This document shows, piece by piece, positions 47,535 through 60,589 of a stretch of 64,000 bases of DNA; position 1 is the first letter of the stretch, and each line of letters starts with the position of its first letter. The DNA comes from Rallus limicola. Its lineage: Eukaryota > Chordata > Aves > Gruiformes > Rallidae. Location: assembly GCA_022605955.1 (NCBI GenBank), contig JAKCOZ010000003.1:53878179-53942178 (forward strand). The letters run 5' to 3'. Both the position numbers and the translations under genes were made by a program. A model generated the notes under the pieces. That model was not told the origin of the DNA and searched no databases. It saw only the letters and a list, made by a program, of their open reading frames with translations.

Positions 47535-50500
47535 AACTTTGATTTGAATTATAATCCAGGTCTGTGATGAGAGAATGCAAAAGGGTTGGGGCATGTCTAA
47601 AATATATTAATTCTCTCTTACTTTCCTATTTGTTAATGCAGGTTTTTTCTGTTTAGCAACTTATCAGAGAAGTTTGTAGAAGCATATATACAGAGAAGAG
47701 ATAGCAGAACCTCTATATTATGGGTGATGTTCAACAAATTCCATCCCAGACTATCAAGAAGCAGCTGGAGGAAGAGTTGAGATGCAGAATATTTAGGAAA
47801 ATTATGCATTCATTGGTTATACTACACTTGAATTAAGACAAGAGTATTAAGTCACTACTTAAATAAGGACTGAATCAAGGGAAAAGAATTGTAAAGAAGA
47901 ATCATGTGCTACCAAAAATCTCAATTTATTGTTAGCCACAGCCTGTATAGTGGAGAGGGTAGCAGGGAAGTGTTGCAGAAGAATTTGTGCTGAGCCAGAT
48001 ACAGGTCTTCTGAGATGTTTCTGATTGATTCGTGCAGGAATTCTGCAAAGTCATTTTCATCCTTGTCACAATTGGCCCATGGGATGCTAAAGCCTTTAGT
48101 CTAATAGACCTTTCTGTTGAGCTTGCACCAGCAATGCCAGTTTAGTTTCTGAGCAAGTCTAGAAACAGACATAAAATACACAAACAGTCTCCCTGAAGCA
48201 AGGATGACAGAAGGTTTTTGAATTACAGAATTTCCATGCCCATACATTTTTCATCTTCCAGTGAACTTTTAGTTAGTTTACAGAAATTGATGTGTATTCA
48301 GTCAAAAATTCTGAAGAAGGGTCATGTATGATCCAGAATGACATTATAGGTTGGATAATAAGGTTTTGGGTCAGGAACAGAAGTAAATCCTGTTGCCACC
48401 TTTCCAAGTTCTGAAGTTCATGAAGGGCTGCAATGTTCTCTGAGCTCTGGGGTAGAGAATAAAAAAAATCACAAACCAAGAAAAGTGTTTCCAGGTGACA
48501 CTGTTTTCTCTGAAAAAAAAAAAAATACCCGGCACAATTTTCTCTCTCTTTTGTGGATTTTATGGATATCAATGCCAAATACAAGAAGAAGCTTTAAAGT
48601 CACTTGCCTTACCTCCTGGTGTTCTCAGCATAGATGGAACTTGATTCTGTAGTTAGTTTTCTATTCTGTTTCTGCCTGTTCATCCCCTTCCATCAGCATC
48701 ACTATAAAAGAAGCAACAGAAATTCATTGTCTGCTATTTGTTGACTCCTCTCATCCCTTCTATTGATCTTCCTCCCATCTCTAGAGGCACAGTGAAAATC
48801 CAAATCAGAGGAAGCAATAGGCAAGTTCTGGAGCACAAGAACAGTCTTAAGGTTTCTTTTTTAAAAGAAAAAAAAAGTTAAAATAGCAAAATATACTTTA
48901 TTTTTAGGGTCATTTTTGTACAGTTACAATGGAAGAAGTTGAGTATAAAATTTACGTTCATTTAGTTTTCAGACCTTCTACTGATAGTGAAGTTTTTTTC
49001 TACAGGATTTTAAGGAACAGCTTCAGAAGTATTTCTAATGCAAGTTTTGAGAAGTAAACTAGGTATTTCTAGATGCTAAACTAGATGCTAAACTAAATAC
49101 TAAAGGTATCTGTTCATTGCTTTTCAGTCAGTTAATACATTTAGTAAATAATATGTGATGACGAAATAGAAGGCAGCCAAGATTCAGCTTATTAATTGTT
49201 GAGAGACAAATGAAGGAACACTCTCCCATCATTTCAGATTGAGCCGCCAGTGAAAGCCATAAGGTCTGCACCTGTCACCACTGAACTGAGATTAGTTACT
49301 TAGCATGTGAAACCAGGCCAGTGGAGGATGCTGTTTCACACCAGGCAATCTGAATATATGCTCTGTTTATAAAATATAAAGTTTCTGTTGTCTGCTACCA
49401 TTGGATTTACACCCTTATGAGGGATTTTTCCATGGCAGTATCCTATAGTTTGCCAAATATAGAAACACTTTATGCAAAGTGTATTCTCTTTTGATGCATT
49501 GAAATAAAAAAAGTGTAAGATGTTATTTCTCTTCCAGGTTTTCTATGCCTCTAAAAGGAATTTTGTTACAGTGGCCAGCATCAGGACTCATATAACTGTA
49601 ACTGCGTATAATATGTGCAAAAACAAAATTACACTTAACAGTGCTTGGGTACATTATTGGAAGCAGTTTTAACTATTTCAATTCCTAATTTTGTCTGCCT
49701 AATGTTGTGTATTTCCCTGAGAGAAGATGAATCTTTTCTCCCTCTCTCAGTTAAATTATACATAATTATTATACAATTACACATGTGTTGTCTTCCTTTG
49801 CAGGATAATCATAGGTGTAACTTAAAAACCCTGCAAGTATTTAGCTTAACCTGGAGGGTCAAGTGCTCAAGTACCCAAAGAAATTATCCCATATATGTAC
49901 TGAAGAGTCTTGTCAGCCTTTTACATGACAGCTATAGCTCCAAAGAGGGAAGAAAAGGTATCTTTGCTTAAAGATGTTTATTAGCATGGAACAACAGAAA
50001 AGAGAAGAGGAAAAGAGCTTTGGCTTACAGTTTATCTGCTAAGGATCTCTCTTCTCTTGGAGCTATTAGGACTACATTATTCATATTTCTTAACTGAGAG
50101 GTATCTTGATCCACCAACAAGCTTATTGAGTTTAACATCAGGAGTCATTATATCTGGCACATCAATAACAAATGGATCGCCAGAAAGAAATTGGGCACCT
50201 CTGAGAGTGGTACCATAATGTCTGAGATTCCAAACTGGGAATCCACAATTGATTCTCTTTCAGACCTAATAACTTTGGTTTCATATATGTTGTGTGAGGA
50301 TAATTAAGTTCCTTCATATTTTTATACCTGCACTTCTCAATTATCCAGTCAAACTCTTATCTACTATTTTAAGTTTCAAAGACAGTGTTAGGCTGCTTAG
50401 ATTGGACTGAATATCCACACAGTTCAGAGGGAAGTACTCTTATTTTTTATACTTGATATTTCTAGGTAACTGCTATCCATCCAGCATGTAACCACTACCA

Positions 50501-53500
50501 GTCCTTGAGCAACCTGTTCTATTGGTGATGCATGTTTGTGTATAACCTGATTTTCCTACAGTTCTTTTCAAAAGCACTTGTCCCAGCAGGACTGTCAGAA
50601 TCTGAATGCCCTCCTCCCAGCCCTTTCTATTTTGCTTGTATTTCACATACAATAGGTTTCTCTTTGCATCATGCTTTCCCCCCACCCCTCTTTTCATTTA
50701 AAGGACTGGTTTCATTTTAAAATACTGGGTTTTCTTTTCTTTTTGTCCTCTCTTTTAGAATTCTATGCATTTTGAGGTTTTTAGAGATGCTAACAGGCTT
50801 TGCGAATGAGATTAAAAATTCCTGATATTGGAAGGCTACCCATTCTTTACTGGGAAAATAAAAGAACCTAGAAAATATCCTTTCTCGATTCAATGAAACT
50901 TTATGATCAGGAAACTACTTGAGTAAGACAAACAAAAAGATAGAGTCAGTACAAAATTAAGAACCCCTATATTTTAGCAGCTGCTGCCACCTGTACCTAC
51001 CTCATTCTCATTCAATACCTCTACCACTGAGTTGTTGAAAGGGTGGATAACTTGATACTGCCGCAATCTGCAACAAAGAAGGAGCAGTGACTGTAGCCCA
51101 AACACAGCCCAGTTTAGGAAAGAGGACTGTTATTATTCATGCCAGAGAATACGTCATTTTTCTGTGAAACAGCCATGTGGATCCTCTGATAAATCTGGCT
51201 TTAATATTGGCAAGTAGTCAAGTAAAACCACAAAAAACTAAGTGCCAGATATGTGCAGCTGTAAGTGTCTCACTCCAGATCCATTGCATTTTCCTACCCC
51301 AATACTTTCTACACCAAAAATAGAGCTATGGCAGGGGATCCCATTACAACCCAGACAATCCCTTGTAGTTAAAGCACAGTTCATGCTGTCTAGTATCTTA
51401 TTATCTATTATTTGTATGGAGGTGAACAATCAGAGCCCTCAGTGCAAAGTCTTTGTAACAGGTATGAAAAAGGATCTACCTGTCCTAAAAAGATACGTGT
51501 TTGCACTAGGTCTGTCACTACTATGACTCTGTAACACATCAAGACCTTATACCTTGCACTGTGCACAGAGCTGTAACTGAGCATTGATCAAACCCTTTTG
51601 TCTCTACACTCACTTTTGCTTTCACCTACTGAGACTTTGCACATACTGGACACAGAGTTCCTACCTATACAGCGATGTAAACCTATGCTTTAACCATGTT
51701 AGACAATGGCATATTTTATTTTCTCCCCTAGTACCCAAAGAAACAGATTTTGCACTAAGGATAGAGGCTGAATAGGGAGCTCAGAAGAGTATAAGGAAAG
51801 ATATAGGTATTTGGGTTTGGAGGTAAATGAGGTTATAGGGTGGTGGCAAGATTATGACGCATATTTATATAGGATAAGAATAGGCAGTTTCTGTGACAGG
51901 TTTAGTATTCAGGACCAAAACTCAAGTCCAAACACATTTTTGTTTTGGTCCAGTTTTCATGAAAAGCTCAAGAAATGGTACAGGGCAAGGAAATAGCAAT
52001 GAGACACTAAGTTTGCTTGAGTAGACTAGTAGTTGTAACATGCATATGTTTACCCACTAGAAAGTAGTAAACCTGGAGAGCCAGTGGTGTACTCAACCAG
52101 GTCTTACAGATATTTCAGGTAATATCAGCAGTGTCAGTGGACTAGCACTACGTTTAGGCAAATAAGTCCTAAACAGAGTGTCAGTTCCAGGGTGACAGCA
52201 CAATCCTGGTTAGTATTTAATCTAGTAACTTGAAGCTGTTGCCTGCAGAAGCATGGCCAGATACACAGCTGATTTAAATGGCTGTCACACTGCTTATTTG
52301 TATAAGCATTTGCACCAATGGAAAAGCTTGACATTGTACACTAACAATATAGTAAATCAGGGGAATTCTGTGTGTGTGAATGTGAGTTTTGTTCCTGTTA
52401 GAAATAGTTCCTGTATGTGAGAGAGATTATACAAAGTCAGAAATTATTTCTAATATATATGCCAAAAGAAAAATGTAAACATGTTTCCAAAGACTTATCA
52501 GCCTAATAGAGTATGAAAATACAAGTAAATACATATGAATAACCACACAAAAAGAAGTATCTTTATATTCATGCACATAGAGACATACATCTGTAACATT
52601 GAGTACAATATATGTCTCCTACCTGTTTATGATCTTTAAAAATAAACCTGAAAAAAAATATTTATGTAACTAAATGATTTACAGTGGGTACCAGATCACA
52701 ATCCACAGTACATTTTGAGGCTATACTTCAGGGACCACCTGGTTTTAAAATTTCCTTCTCATTCAGAACTGAATCCCACAAAGAACTTTGGACTTTACTT
52801 TGCTGTAATAAACTGGTATGCCAGTCATACTTCTGTGTGATTCTTTGATGCAGAGCTCTAGTCAGAGGCTAAAACTCCTTTCAGTCATTACTCAAAATTT
52901 AGAAAGTATTAACCACCTTTAAACAAGCCAGGAAAACAAATAAGCAAAATTCATTCCACTTCCAATTCATCTTATGATCTTTCTAAATCCTTCCATAGAC
53001 CAGTATCAAACTTGTACATGGCAAGACAAGACCACAGTGTACCACAAATGCACCGATGTCTTCAGGTGTTTGACAAATTCCTTGGTGGTTCCTCAAGGAA
53101 CCTGGAAAAGGAATTAAGTTACAATTAGGGTTTTTAAGGAATGGAATAGTAGAAAGCAATGAATTCTTGGAGAATCTCTGGGTTTAGGAGACTGTACCAG
53201 AGCTTTTACATGAGAGAAGGCACCCAAGAATAATACACCAGTCTTCCAAAACAATCATGAACATTTTGGTATGATGTCAGCCTCATTTAGACAGTTAACC
53301 AGTCTTAGAGGCAGGAGATAAATTTTAAGATATCAACCACACAGTATATATTACTTTTCTTCACACATATATTGAATCTTATAGATATGGGATTATTTGC
53401 ATGGTACAGTCCCAAGATTTTCATTAAACAAACTAGTGCAAACCATTTGTTGGAGCAAAGGTTGTTTACATGGAAAATAAACAAAAGGATGAGAATGTGA

Positions 53501-54254
53501 GAATGAGTAGGCTGGAGGGAAAATTGGCTCAATGAAAGGTGCCGAACTGATACCTGTTTCTGAAACTGAGTCATTATGTTACTATTTCCTCCTCCTTGCT
53601 TTTATTTATTATCATTAGCACTTCTAAGAAATTCTAAACTGTGCTACAGCAACAAGAAAATTTCCAGCAGCACTTGCAAGTATCTCCAGGAGACAAGTGG
53701 CACTTCTGGAAATGTCTGCCAAGTAAAACAAGTATATGTTGGTGAATCTCCCATTTACACAAGGTAGGAATAAAAACAGGGCAGCAATCGAAGTTGCCAG
53801 TGCTGCCACACACTGTTCCAACACAAATGTCATCAGGAAGCACACAGTGCTGCGTAATAAAAGTTTTGAGAAACGCCACACTGTGCTCAGTTTGTCCAGG
53901 AATGTAATTTGAATTGTGGTTTAACCTATTCCTCACAGTCCTGGATTTACTCTTGCAGTTAAAGTTAACTTACTCATACCAAATTAAATGCTGAGTACTT
54001 TTGTCATTGATAGATGCCCTCCTATGTGACAACCCTAGTACTGATGGCAAGGACAACAGATAGATTTTGTGAAAGATGGAAAAAACCAGACATGTTAAAG
54101 TACACACATGCATGTACACATGTAAGTGACTGTGTCGAGACTGTATTGGTGGTTGTTTGTCTCAATGGATGTCTGTCTCAACATTGCACTGCCTACCACT
54201 GTCACAGCAACAGAACATCAGTTAAACCACAAGACTGCACATTTCCTATAAACC
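47535..54254. other. Unique intergenic sequence, no gene recognised
   Basis: AT-rich with no CR1, LTR or RNA gene seen. A 12-bp tandem repeat is listed separately. A possible exon-like interval at 53621-53763 (pyrimidine-AG before, GT after, open in one frame) was considered and rejected. Other open frames are under 110 codons and unlike known proteins. Confidence 0.55.
49069..49104. repeat. 12-bp tandem repeat, three copies
   Basis: CTAGATGCTAAA is present twice exactly (49069-49080 and 49081-49092), followed by CTAAATACTAAA (49093-49104). A short local duplication. Confidence 0.9.
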
Positions 54255-54770
54255 TGAATGAGGATCAGAGTCTAAAAACTTTAACCCAATCCCTGCGCAT
54301 GCACTGGTTGGGAAAACAGAGGGGCCCAGATACCCCTGAAAACCACCTAAGACATCTGAAGACTACCTAGTGGATGGTATTGGGCATGCACACCACCACA
54401 AGGGGTGGGTGAGATTAAGCAAAACAGTTCTTAGAATTTGCTAATTGATTCTCGGAAGGAATGGTTACATAGCAATAAAACAGCAGAGTTGACCAACATC
54501 AGATGGAACATTCCCCCACTGGACTGGAAGAAGAATTGGACTGAGGGGATATCACAGGCCTGTGGTGGTAGTTATTGCAACTAACTTTTTTTCTTTCCCC
54601 CCCCTCCTTCTTTCACTCTCTCCTTCTTTCTTTTGCATCTGTGTGTACATTGAAGTAACCAATAAATTGCTTTAGTTCACAGCATCTGACCTTGTTCATG
54701 TCTTAATCTCACTCTGGATATAATGAATCTCTCTGGACCAGACCTTCACAGATCGGGACAGCGTGCACTC
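54255..54770 (+). mobile_element. Probable LTR remnant, boundaries uncertain
   Basis: The word order fits an avian LTR I recall: TTCTCGGAAGGAATGGTTAC near 54450, GGAACATTCCCCCACTGGAC near 54505, a C/T-rich tract 54589-54635, then CCAATAAATTGCTTTAG with AATAAA near 54661 and a final block AATCTCACTCTGGA near 54706. I could not find clear TG...CA ends or target duplications, and no primer-binding-site-like sequence follows. It is probably an old solo or truncated LTR of a family different from the other three. An unrelated unique sequence is the alternative. Confidence 0.42.
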
Positions 54771-54787
54771 TCTCTCACACACACACA

Positions 54788-54833
<46 letters not shown>
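54768..54833. repeat. (CA)n microsatellite
   Basis: A short CT-rich lead (CTCTCTCT) passes into about 30 CA dinucleotides with one AAA interruption near 54788. It is likely to vary in length. Alternating CA can adopt Z-DNA. Confidence 0.97.
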
Positions 54834-54836
<3 letters not shown>

Positions 54837-56899
54837 GCAAAACCCTCATCCAAATCATGTCCTAAGAATTTTAAGCTTAGCTTTCAGACTGAGATACTTA
54901 CGATAATAATGCATCTTGATTTTCTTTTAACTGGTCTCTCTATTTTTAAATAATTTAGGAGGTAATTTGGTTGAATTTTTCAAGCTTCTTACCATAAGGA
55001 CAATATCAACTAGCTTATCTAAATAAAAGGGAAAAAATGGAACATTTTTGTTCCCTTATAACCCTAACTAACACACAGCATCCAGTAAAACCATGCAATA
55101 ACACAAAGAGCAGACTTCAGCATCTGTATTCTTTGTCTTGATGGCGCCCGAAACACGTTTAAGCCAGCTGTAGGCAATACCAAGATTCAGGTGTATGACT
55201 GTTGTGCTAAAGACTATTCTTGTGTCTATTAAAAACAGACACAGTGGGTTTTTTGAGTTCCTTGAGTTTCTACTCTTGTGTGTCAGTATCCCTGAGGGTC
55301 TGAAGTACCCTACATTATTTTCCCAGCCATCTGAGTGAAAAGTTTGCAAAAAGCTTTATACAGTTTATGCATAAGTGATGCTGAGTATGTGCTTACTTTA
55401 CTTCTCTGTAGTAAAAGAGAAGGGGAAAAAATCAATCCAAAGGAAAAAGATTTTTAGTTTACCTGAATAATGTCACAAGTGACCCAGATAAATGCAATGT
55501 AAGAGTCAGTATTTCCTTAGATGACAAGGACAAAATCACAGGTGATTTTAGTTTTGTTACTGAAACGCAATGCTCCAGACTTCACCAAAGCCAAAGCACA
55601 TATGGAATCAATATTCTTGATATCTGTATCCATGTCAGTGACAGAAGGTTTTGTCAAAAGCAACGTGTGCCAAAAATTTATGCCAGAAATTGACTCTTTC
55701 CTCACTACTAGATACAAAACTGTGCTTGCAGTGTTAAACTAGTAGCATTACCAGCTAGGCACTACATCACACCCAAAGAACAAGCAGCAGACATTGTTGT
55801 GAATGCAACACTACGTCCTTAGACCCATGATGTTCTCCTACCCACTCTCAAAAAATGAGAAGGTGTAGTATGAAAAGCAGAGTTTTTAAGGACTTAGGGC
55901 TTACAAAGCCTGCATGATATATATAGTTTGCTCTTAGTTATAGTTTGATCTTGGGCTTCAGCTTTACAGACAGAACTCCGTCAGATTTGTTCCCCTGTTG
56001 CCTGTTGCAAGAACACTGTGGCAAGAGACTGTGCTATCCACATGTTTAATCTGGAAAACTACAAGTGGTTGTGGACATACATGCATATTGTGGTCACAGA
56101 GGCAACACTTGGAACCAATAGAAGATCATCATCAGCTGCTTTATGGATTTGTTGTATACCTTAGAGCTCACCCTGAGCAGATTGGAGTTGAGCTACCCTG
56201 AACACCTGTCCTGGGGGCCAGATGTTTGGGAAGGATGCCTCTAAGCGTGTACACAGCCAAAGTTATTATGTAGTGAAAAATTAATATATGGAAAAATTGT
56301 GCTAATAATACTCTATAGGGATAGATTGCTATGTAACTCAACAGAATTTGTTTGCAAGATCTCTCCTTCTGCAAGGATCAGCATGCAGAGGGGACTGTAT
56401 TTATATTTATATTCATTTACAGTTTTCAGTTATGCCTATCCTTCAGGAATGTATATTTTTACCACAACAAAGTAGTGATATTTAATAGAACTGATTTGAA
56501 GGCCAGTTCTGCATGTTTGTACTTTTCATTGAAAAGGTATTGTTCTAATTATAATGTAATGAAATTGTCATTTCAGTAAAAATTGCTATTATATTTTAAC
56601 AACTCAGTAAGACTGTATTTGGCTCTTTTCCTCTCATTGTAGTCAAATGTTCTCTATTCATCCACATGCGGTTTGTGGCCAAATCATTAAATTAAAGTGA
56701 CTATATTTCTTTTTCAAAACCTAGGGCAAAAAGTTATTACAAATCACCACATGATTCTCAGGAAGAGGCCTGGTATTCAACTAAATAATCAGTGTCACTT
56801 CAACAGCAGAATCATAAAGACTATTTAATTTTTTGAAGTAAAATTTTCCTTAATAAAAGAAAAAAAAATTAAGACTAAATCTATAGGAATGAAAGCTAA

Positions 56900-56985
56900 T
56901 ACCTGTGTTTGTTCCAAACCTACTATTTAGCCTTGAGCAAGTTATTAATTTTTCTGTACCTCTGTTTATGTCATAATATGTTGTG
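56900..56985 (+). repeat. MIR-like SINE relic
   Basis: TTTAGCCTTGAGCAAGTTAT followed by TTTTTCTGTACCTCTG and TTTATGTCATAATATG parallels the MIR 3' words (GACCTTGGGCAAGTCA, then CTCTGTGCCTCAGTTT). Degenerate and short. Confidence 0.45.
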
Positions 56986-57499
56986 TGCTATATTCTATGT
57001 ACGAAACTAAATCTTCAATTAGATACCTTCTTTGTCCTTTTTACCATGAAAGGGTTAATGGTGCCAGGGTAAATAATGTCTTGTAAAGGAAACAGAATAG
57101 CTGACATTATATGCAGTATAATTAGTTTTTATTAATTGAATTGAAACACTCAACATTAAATTGTGATACTTAGTTATATAATCCTTTGCAATTACATATT
57201 CTACAAATAACTGAATTTCAATTAAATTTTATTACAAGTCTAAACTTCAAACAGCACCCATCTTTACAACAGAAACAGCCAGTACCTAAGCCTTTAGAAA
57301 AAAAATTTCTCAGAAATTAAGAGCAAACTGAAAAAAAGTCAATATTTTGTCATTTTAGAATTACATTTACCCACCAAATCCCACACAGATGGAGATAAAA
57401 GCTCCTCCAAGAGCAAAAAGCACATCTTTTTTTCTATTGCTACAAAATATTGATGAAGTGCTCTATTGAGGTAGAGATCTCATTAATTATTTGATTTAC

Positions 57500-57720
57500 A
57501 GAAAAAGAAGACAGAGGGAAATGAGTGCCCTGGCTAATGCCATGATGTACCATCTTGAGACTTAAGATCTTTTTAATGTATTCGGCAGTGATGCAGCTGA
57601 AAGAGGAAAGAGGGACTTGAATGGATCCATTAATTTAATTGAAGCGAGCTCTGACAAGAGATAAAACATCTCAGGCCCTGCATCTCTTCAGGCTGCATCA
57701 GCACTATAGTAAACAGTCAA
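57500..57720. promoter_or_regulatory. Candidate conserved noncoding block (inference only)
   Basis: A non-repetitive, evenly composed stretch containing CATTAATTTAATTGAAGCG and ATTCGGCAGTGATGCAGC-type words and no open frame of note. The texture resembles vertebrate conserved noncoding elements, with homeodomain-like AATTAA or TTAATT sites. Conservation cannot be judged from one sequence. Confidence 0.22.
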
Positions 57721-57723
57721 TGA

Positions 57724-57780
57724 TACACACACGCGCGCTCGTGCACAGTCCCCCCCCCCCCCCCATCCACCCCCCAAAAA
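57724..57780. repeat. CA/CG alternating tract followed by C15 and poly-A
   Basis: ACACACACGCGCGCTCGTGC (57726-57745) is alternating purine-pyrimidine apart from one CTCG step. It is followed by an uninterrupted C15 run (57750-57764), CATCCACCCCCC and then A8. On the minus strand the run is G15 with nearby G6, a candidate for four-stranded folding. Runs like this are also sequencing and assembly error hotspots. Confidence 0.85.
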
Positions 57781-58755
57781 AAAGCTAAATCTAGAGACCT
57801 CAAGGCCAGAGAATAGCTACAGAGGCAGAGGTGATTAGACTGAAGAGGCCCTCCCTTCATGCAGCATCACAAAGTATTCAGCATCTACTACATTTGTTCA
57901 ATGGTACTCCCATGAACAACTCCTGGATTAGATATAAGTGACTCAGACTTCTTACAGAGAAGTTGTATTTGTTCATTTGTTTCAAGTTTCAGTGAATTTG
58001 CACTCTCTTGCAGTCTCTTGAAAGGCAGAGGAGAGAAATAGACTTCTACCGCTCTTTAAAGAAATTCTCCTGCTGACTTTGAGGGGTCTTACCCCTGCCC
58101 CCATATGGTTGCCAGAATCTTGTTTTAAAAGAATGGTACAACTTCTAAATAGATATATTTTTCTTGGTGGTTACCATGAGCATACTCAGTTACTGCTGTA
58201 AACAATTTTTAATGCTAATACAGCACCATGACATTTGAGCAATGACATGGAATATCTTGTTTCATATACCATAATCACTTCAAGTTGGGGTTTACAAGGA
58301 ATTAAAAATTAGATTTTTGATCTTGATAGAGTGTAATTAATACCATGGGGTAAATACAGTTGGTCAGTCCTAAAAGGGCACAAACTGATACAGTCTTCCT
58401 GACCACGGAGTTATGGTGGCTTGCTGCTTGAGATCTGGGCTAATACATAGAGAATTAAACAAATTCAGAAAGAATGTATGATGGAATTTGCTTGTAAATA
58501 TTGGTCTCTAACCTTCTGAATTACTTGAGAAATATGATAATTGACTTTTCAGATGCAGAAATCTACTTAACTTCAGTGATCTAAACTGCCTAGTTTACAG
58601 CTAGCTTAGTTGAGGCTGTGTAAACACCTCCTGTCTGTGATTTGAATAAGCTTAAGTTCCTTTCAAAGAGAGGGTATATGAAGCTGGTGGCTCATGGCTG
58701 GTGGCTCATGGCTTCACTGGATGAAACACTGGCTGGATGGTTGGGCACAAAGGGT

Positions 58756-58791
58756 TGTGGTAAACAGAGTTAATGTGGTAAACAGAGTTAA
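58756..58791 (+). repeat. 18-bp perfect tandem duplication inside CR1
   Basis: TGTGGTAAACAGAGTTAA occurs twice exactly (58756-58773, 58774-58791). It is a multiple of three and repeats a VVNRVN-like hexapeptide in the CR1 reverse-transcriptase frame. Perfect identity of the two units suggests a duplication later than most of the CR1's decay. Confidence 0.92.
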
Positions 58792-58797
58792 ATCCAG

Positions 58798-59646
58798 GTG
58801 GTGGCCGGTCACCAGTGGTGTTTCCCAGGACTCTGTACTGGGACAGTTTTGTTTAATGTCTTTATCAATGACATTGACAAGGGAGTCAAGTGCACTCTCA
58901 GTAAATTTGCAGATGATACTAAGATTGGCAGGAGCGTTGATCTACCAGAGGGTAGGCAGGATCTACAGAAGGACCTGGAAGGGCTGGAATAATGGGCTGA
59001 GGCCAATTGCATGAGGATCAACAAGGCCAAATGCCACGTCCTACACATGGGTCACAGCAACCGTATGCAAAGCTACAGGCTTGGAAAGCAGTGGCTCAAG
59101 AGCTATCTAGAGGAACAGCTGGCTGAATATGAGCCAGCAGTGTGCCTATGTGGTCAAGAGGCCAATAGCATCTTGGCTTACATCAGGAACAGTGTGGTCA
59201 GCAGGAGTAGCAAAGTGATCCTTCCATGTACACAATGCTGGTGAGGCCACATCATAACTGAACACATCTGGAGTACTGTGTTCAGTTTTGGACCCTCACC
59301 ACAAGAAGGACATTGAGATGTTGAGCATGTGCAGAGAAGGACTACAAATTTGGTGAAGGGTTTAGAAGACAAGTCTTTTGAGAAGCACTTGAAGGACCTG
59401 GGATTGTTTAGTCTGGATAAAAAGAAGACTGAGGAGAGACCTCATTGGTCTTACAACTACCTAAAAGGTAGTGGTAGTGAGGTGGGTGTTGGTCTCTTCT
59501 CCCTGGTAGCTAGTGACAGGACTAGGGAAAATGGCCTGAAGTTTCATCAGGGGAAGTTTAGATTGGATACTAGAAATATTTCTTTGCTGAAAGGGTTGTC
59601 AGATATTGGAACAGGCTGCCCAGAGAGGCAGTTGAGTTACCATCCC
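58798..59646 (+). pseudogene. CR1 ORF2 reverse-transcriptase C-terminal remains
   Basis: The reading frame from 58798 covers RT palm motif C (FADD, residues 37-40 of the block) and the thumb or connection region to the end of ORF2 near 59646. The first stop (TAA at 58990) is where the family usually encodes a basic residue before W-A-E-A-N. A second stop lies near 59242. Later blocks (59011-59241 and 59329-59646) return to the same frame. ORF2 would supply reverse transcriptase; this fragment lacks the endonuclease and motifs A and B. Confidence 0.85.
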
Positions 59647-60589
59647 TGAAGTTGTTTAAAAGAAAAGTGGGTGTTGTGTTTGGTGACATGTTCTGGTGTT
59701 GGACCTAGTAGGGCTAGATAGATGGTTGGACTCAATGGTCTTGAAGGTCTTTTCCAACTGAAACCATTCTATGATTCAAAACAGTAGCCGAAATCTTAAC
59801 AACATTGAGCAAACAGACAGTACAACTCAGTGTTCAATGAAATTTGTATCTAGCCCTATATTCATGTCCATATCTAGCCATGGAAACCAGAGACCCTATT
59901 TCCTATCCAACTTCAAACACTGTCAAAGTTGTATTGTTCAGTGGTGTTTACATATTAATTTATGTCTATATATTTATGTGTTTTGCACCCTGTAGTAACA
60001 TGGTTCACATTCAATGATACTCAGCAGAATAAATAAGCCAGAAGGAAAACACCACAGAGCAGTCTTAGCAAAGCTTATGCTTAGAAAAATACCAAAGCTA
60101 TGTTGGCACTCCAAGTAGGAGTCTTTCTCTATTCTGGCACTGATCTGACTGTATCAATAGGTAATTATTTAAAAACTATGTTGCAATATCAGATGGGATT
60201 ATTTATCTGTCTTTTATCCTTAAGACATTGAAAATCAGAAAATTCAATAGATCTGATATAATATTTACATTAAATGTTAGCTGGATTACTGTAATTTGAT
60301 CAACAGTGCATTTAAATTATTTAAATTATTAAAAAAAAATAAAAGCAAATGAAACAGTCTCTGTCTCCTTAAAGGAAGTAATTTGACCTGATTATACAGA
60401 GTGCAACAATGTATTAATACATTGGATGTGAAATGTGTACAAAGTAACACATAATTCTTTATTTAGAGTTTATTAAACAAGCATTGACCTTCAATCTTAT
60501 CATACACAAAACTGTATCCTCATAGTTCAATAAAGCAGGTTGTCAAAGTAAATATTTACAGCAGATAGTAAGATAAAATCAGGTTATTT

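Larger units (their letters stand above)
54834..58711. other. Unique intergenic sequence, no gene recognised
   Basis: AT-rich single-copy sequence. It holds one MIR-like relic, a possible conserved noncoding block and a C15 tract with adjacent alternating purine-pyrimidine DNA, all listed separately. Just before the CR1 at 58712, the 14-bp unit TGGTGGCTCATGGC occurs twice in tandem (58684-58711). Confidence 0.55.
58712..59777 (+). mobile_element. CR1 LINE, 3' third of ORF2 plus tail
   Basis: About 1.07 kb, 5'-truncated, ending in the CR1 tail ATTCTATGATTC (59766-59777). The encoded RT text is well preserved: VLFNVFINDIDKG, CTLSKFADDTKIG with the catalytic FADD box at 58906-58917, then MRINKAKCHVLHMGH, NYLKGSGSEVGVGLFS and SDRTRENGLKFHQGKFRLD. 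The coding is mostly in one frame (58798, 59011 and 59329 agree) but is broken by stops at about 58990 and 59242 and by small shifts. An in-frame 18-bp duplication lies near its start. It is a dead copy, less decayed than the CR1 at 40705. Confidence 0.93.

Noticed and set aside
53621..53763. Possible internal exon (pyrimidine-rich AG before, GT after, one open frame)
   Set aside because: The encoded text resembles no protein I know, both strands are open, and there are no companion exons. Chance is sufficient.
54723..54953. His/Thr-rich 76-codon frame
   Set aside because: It is a translation of the CA microsatellite.
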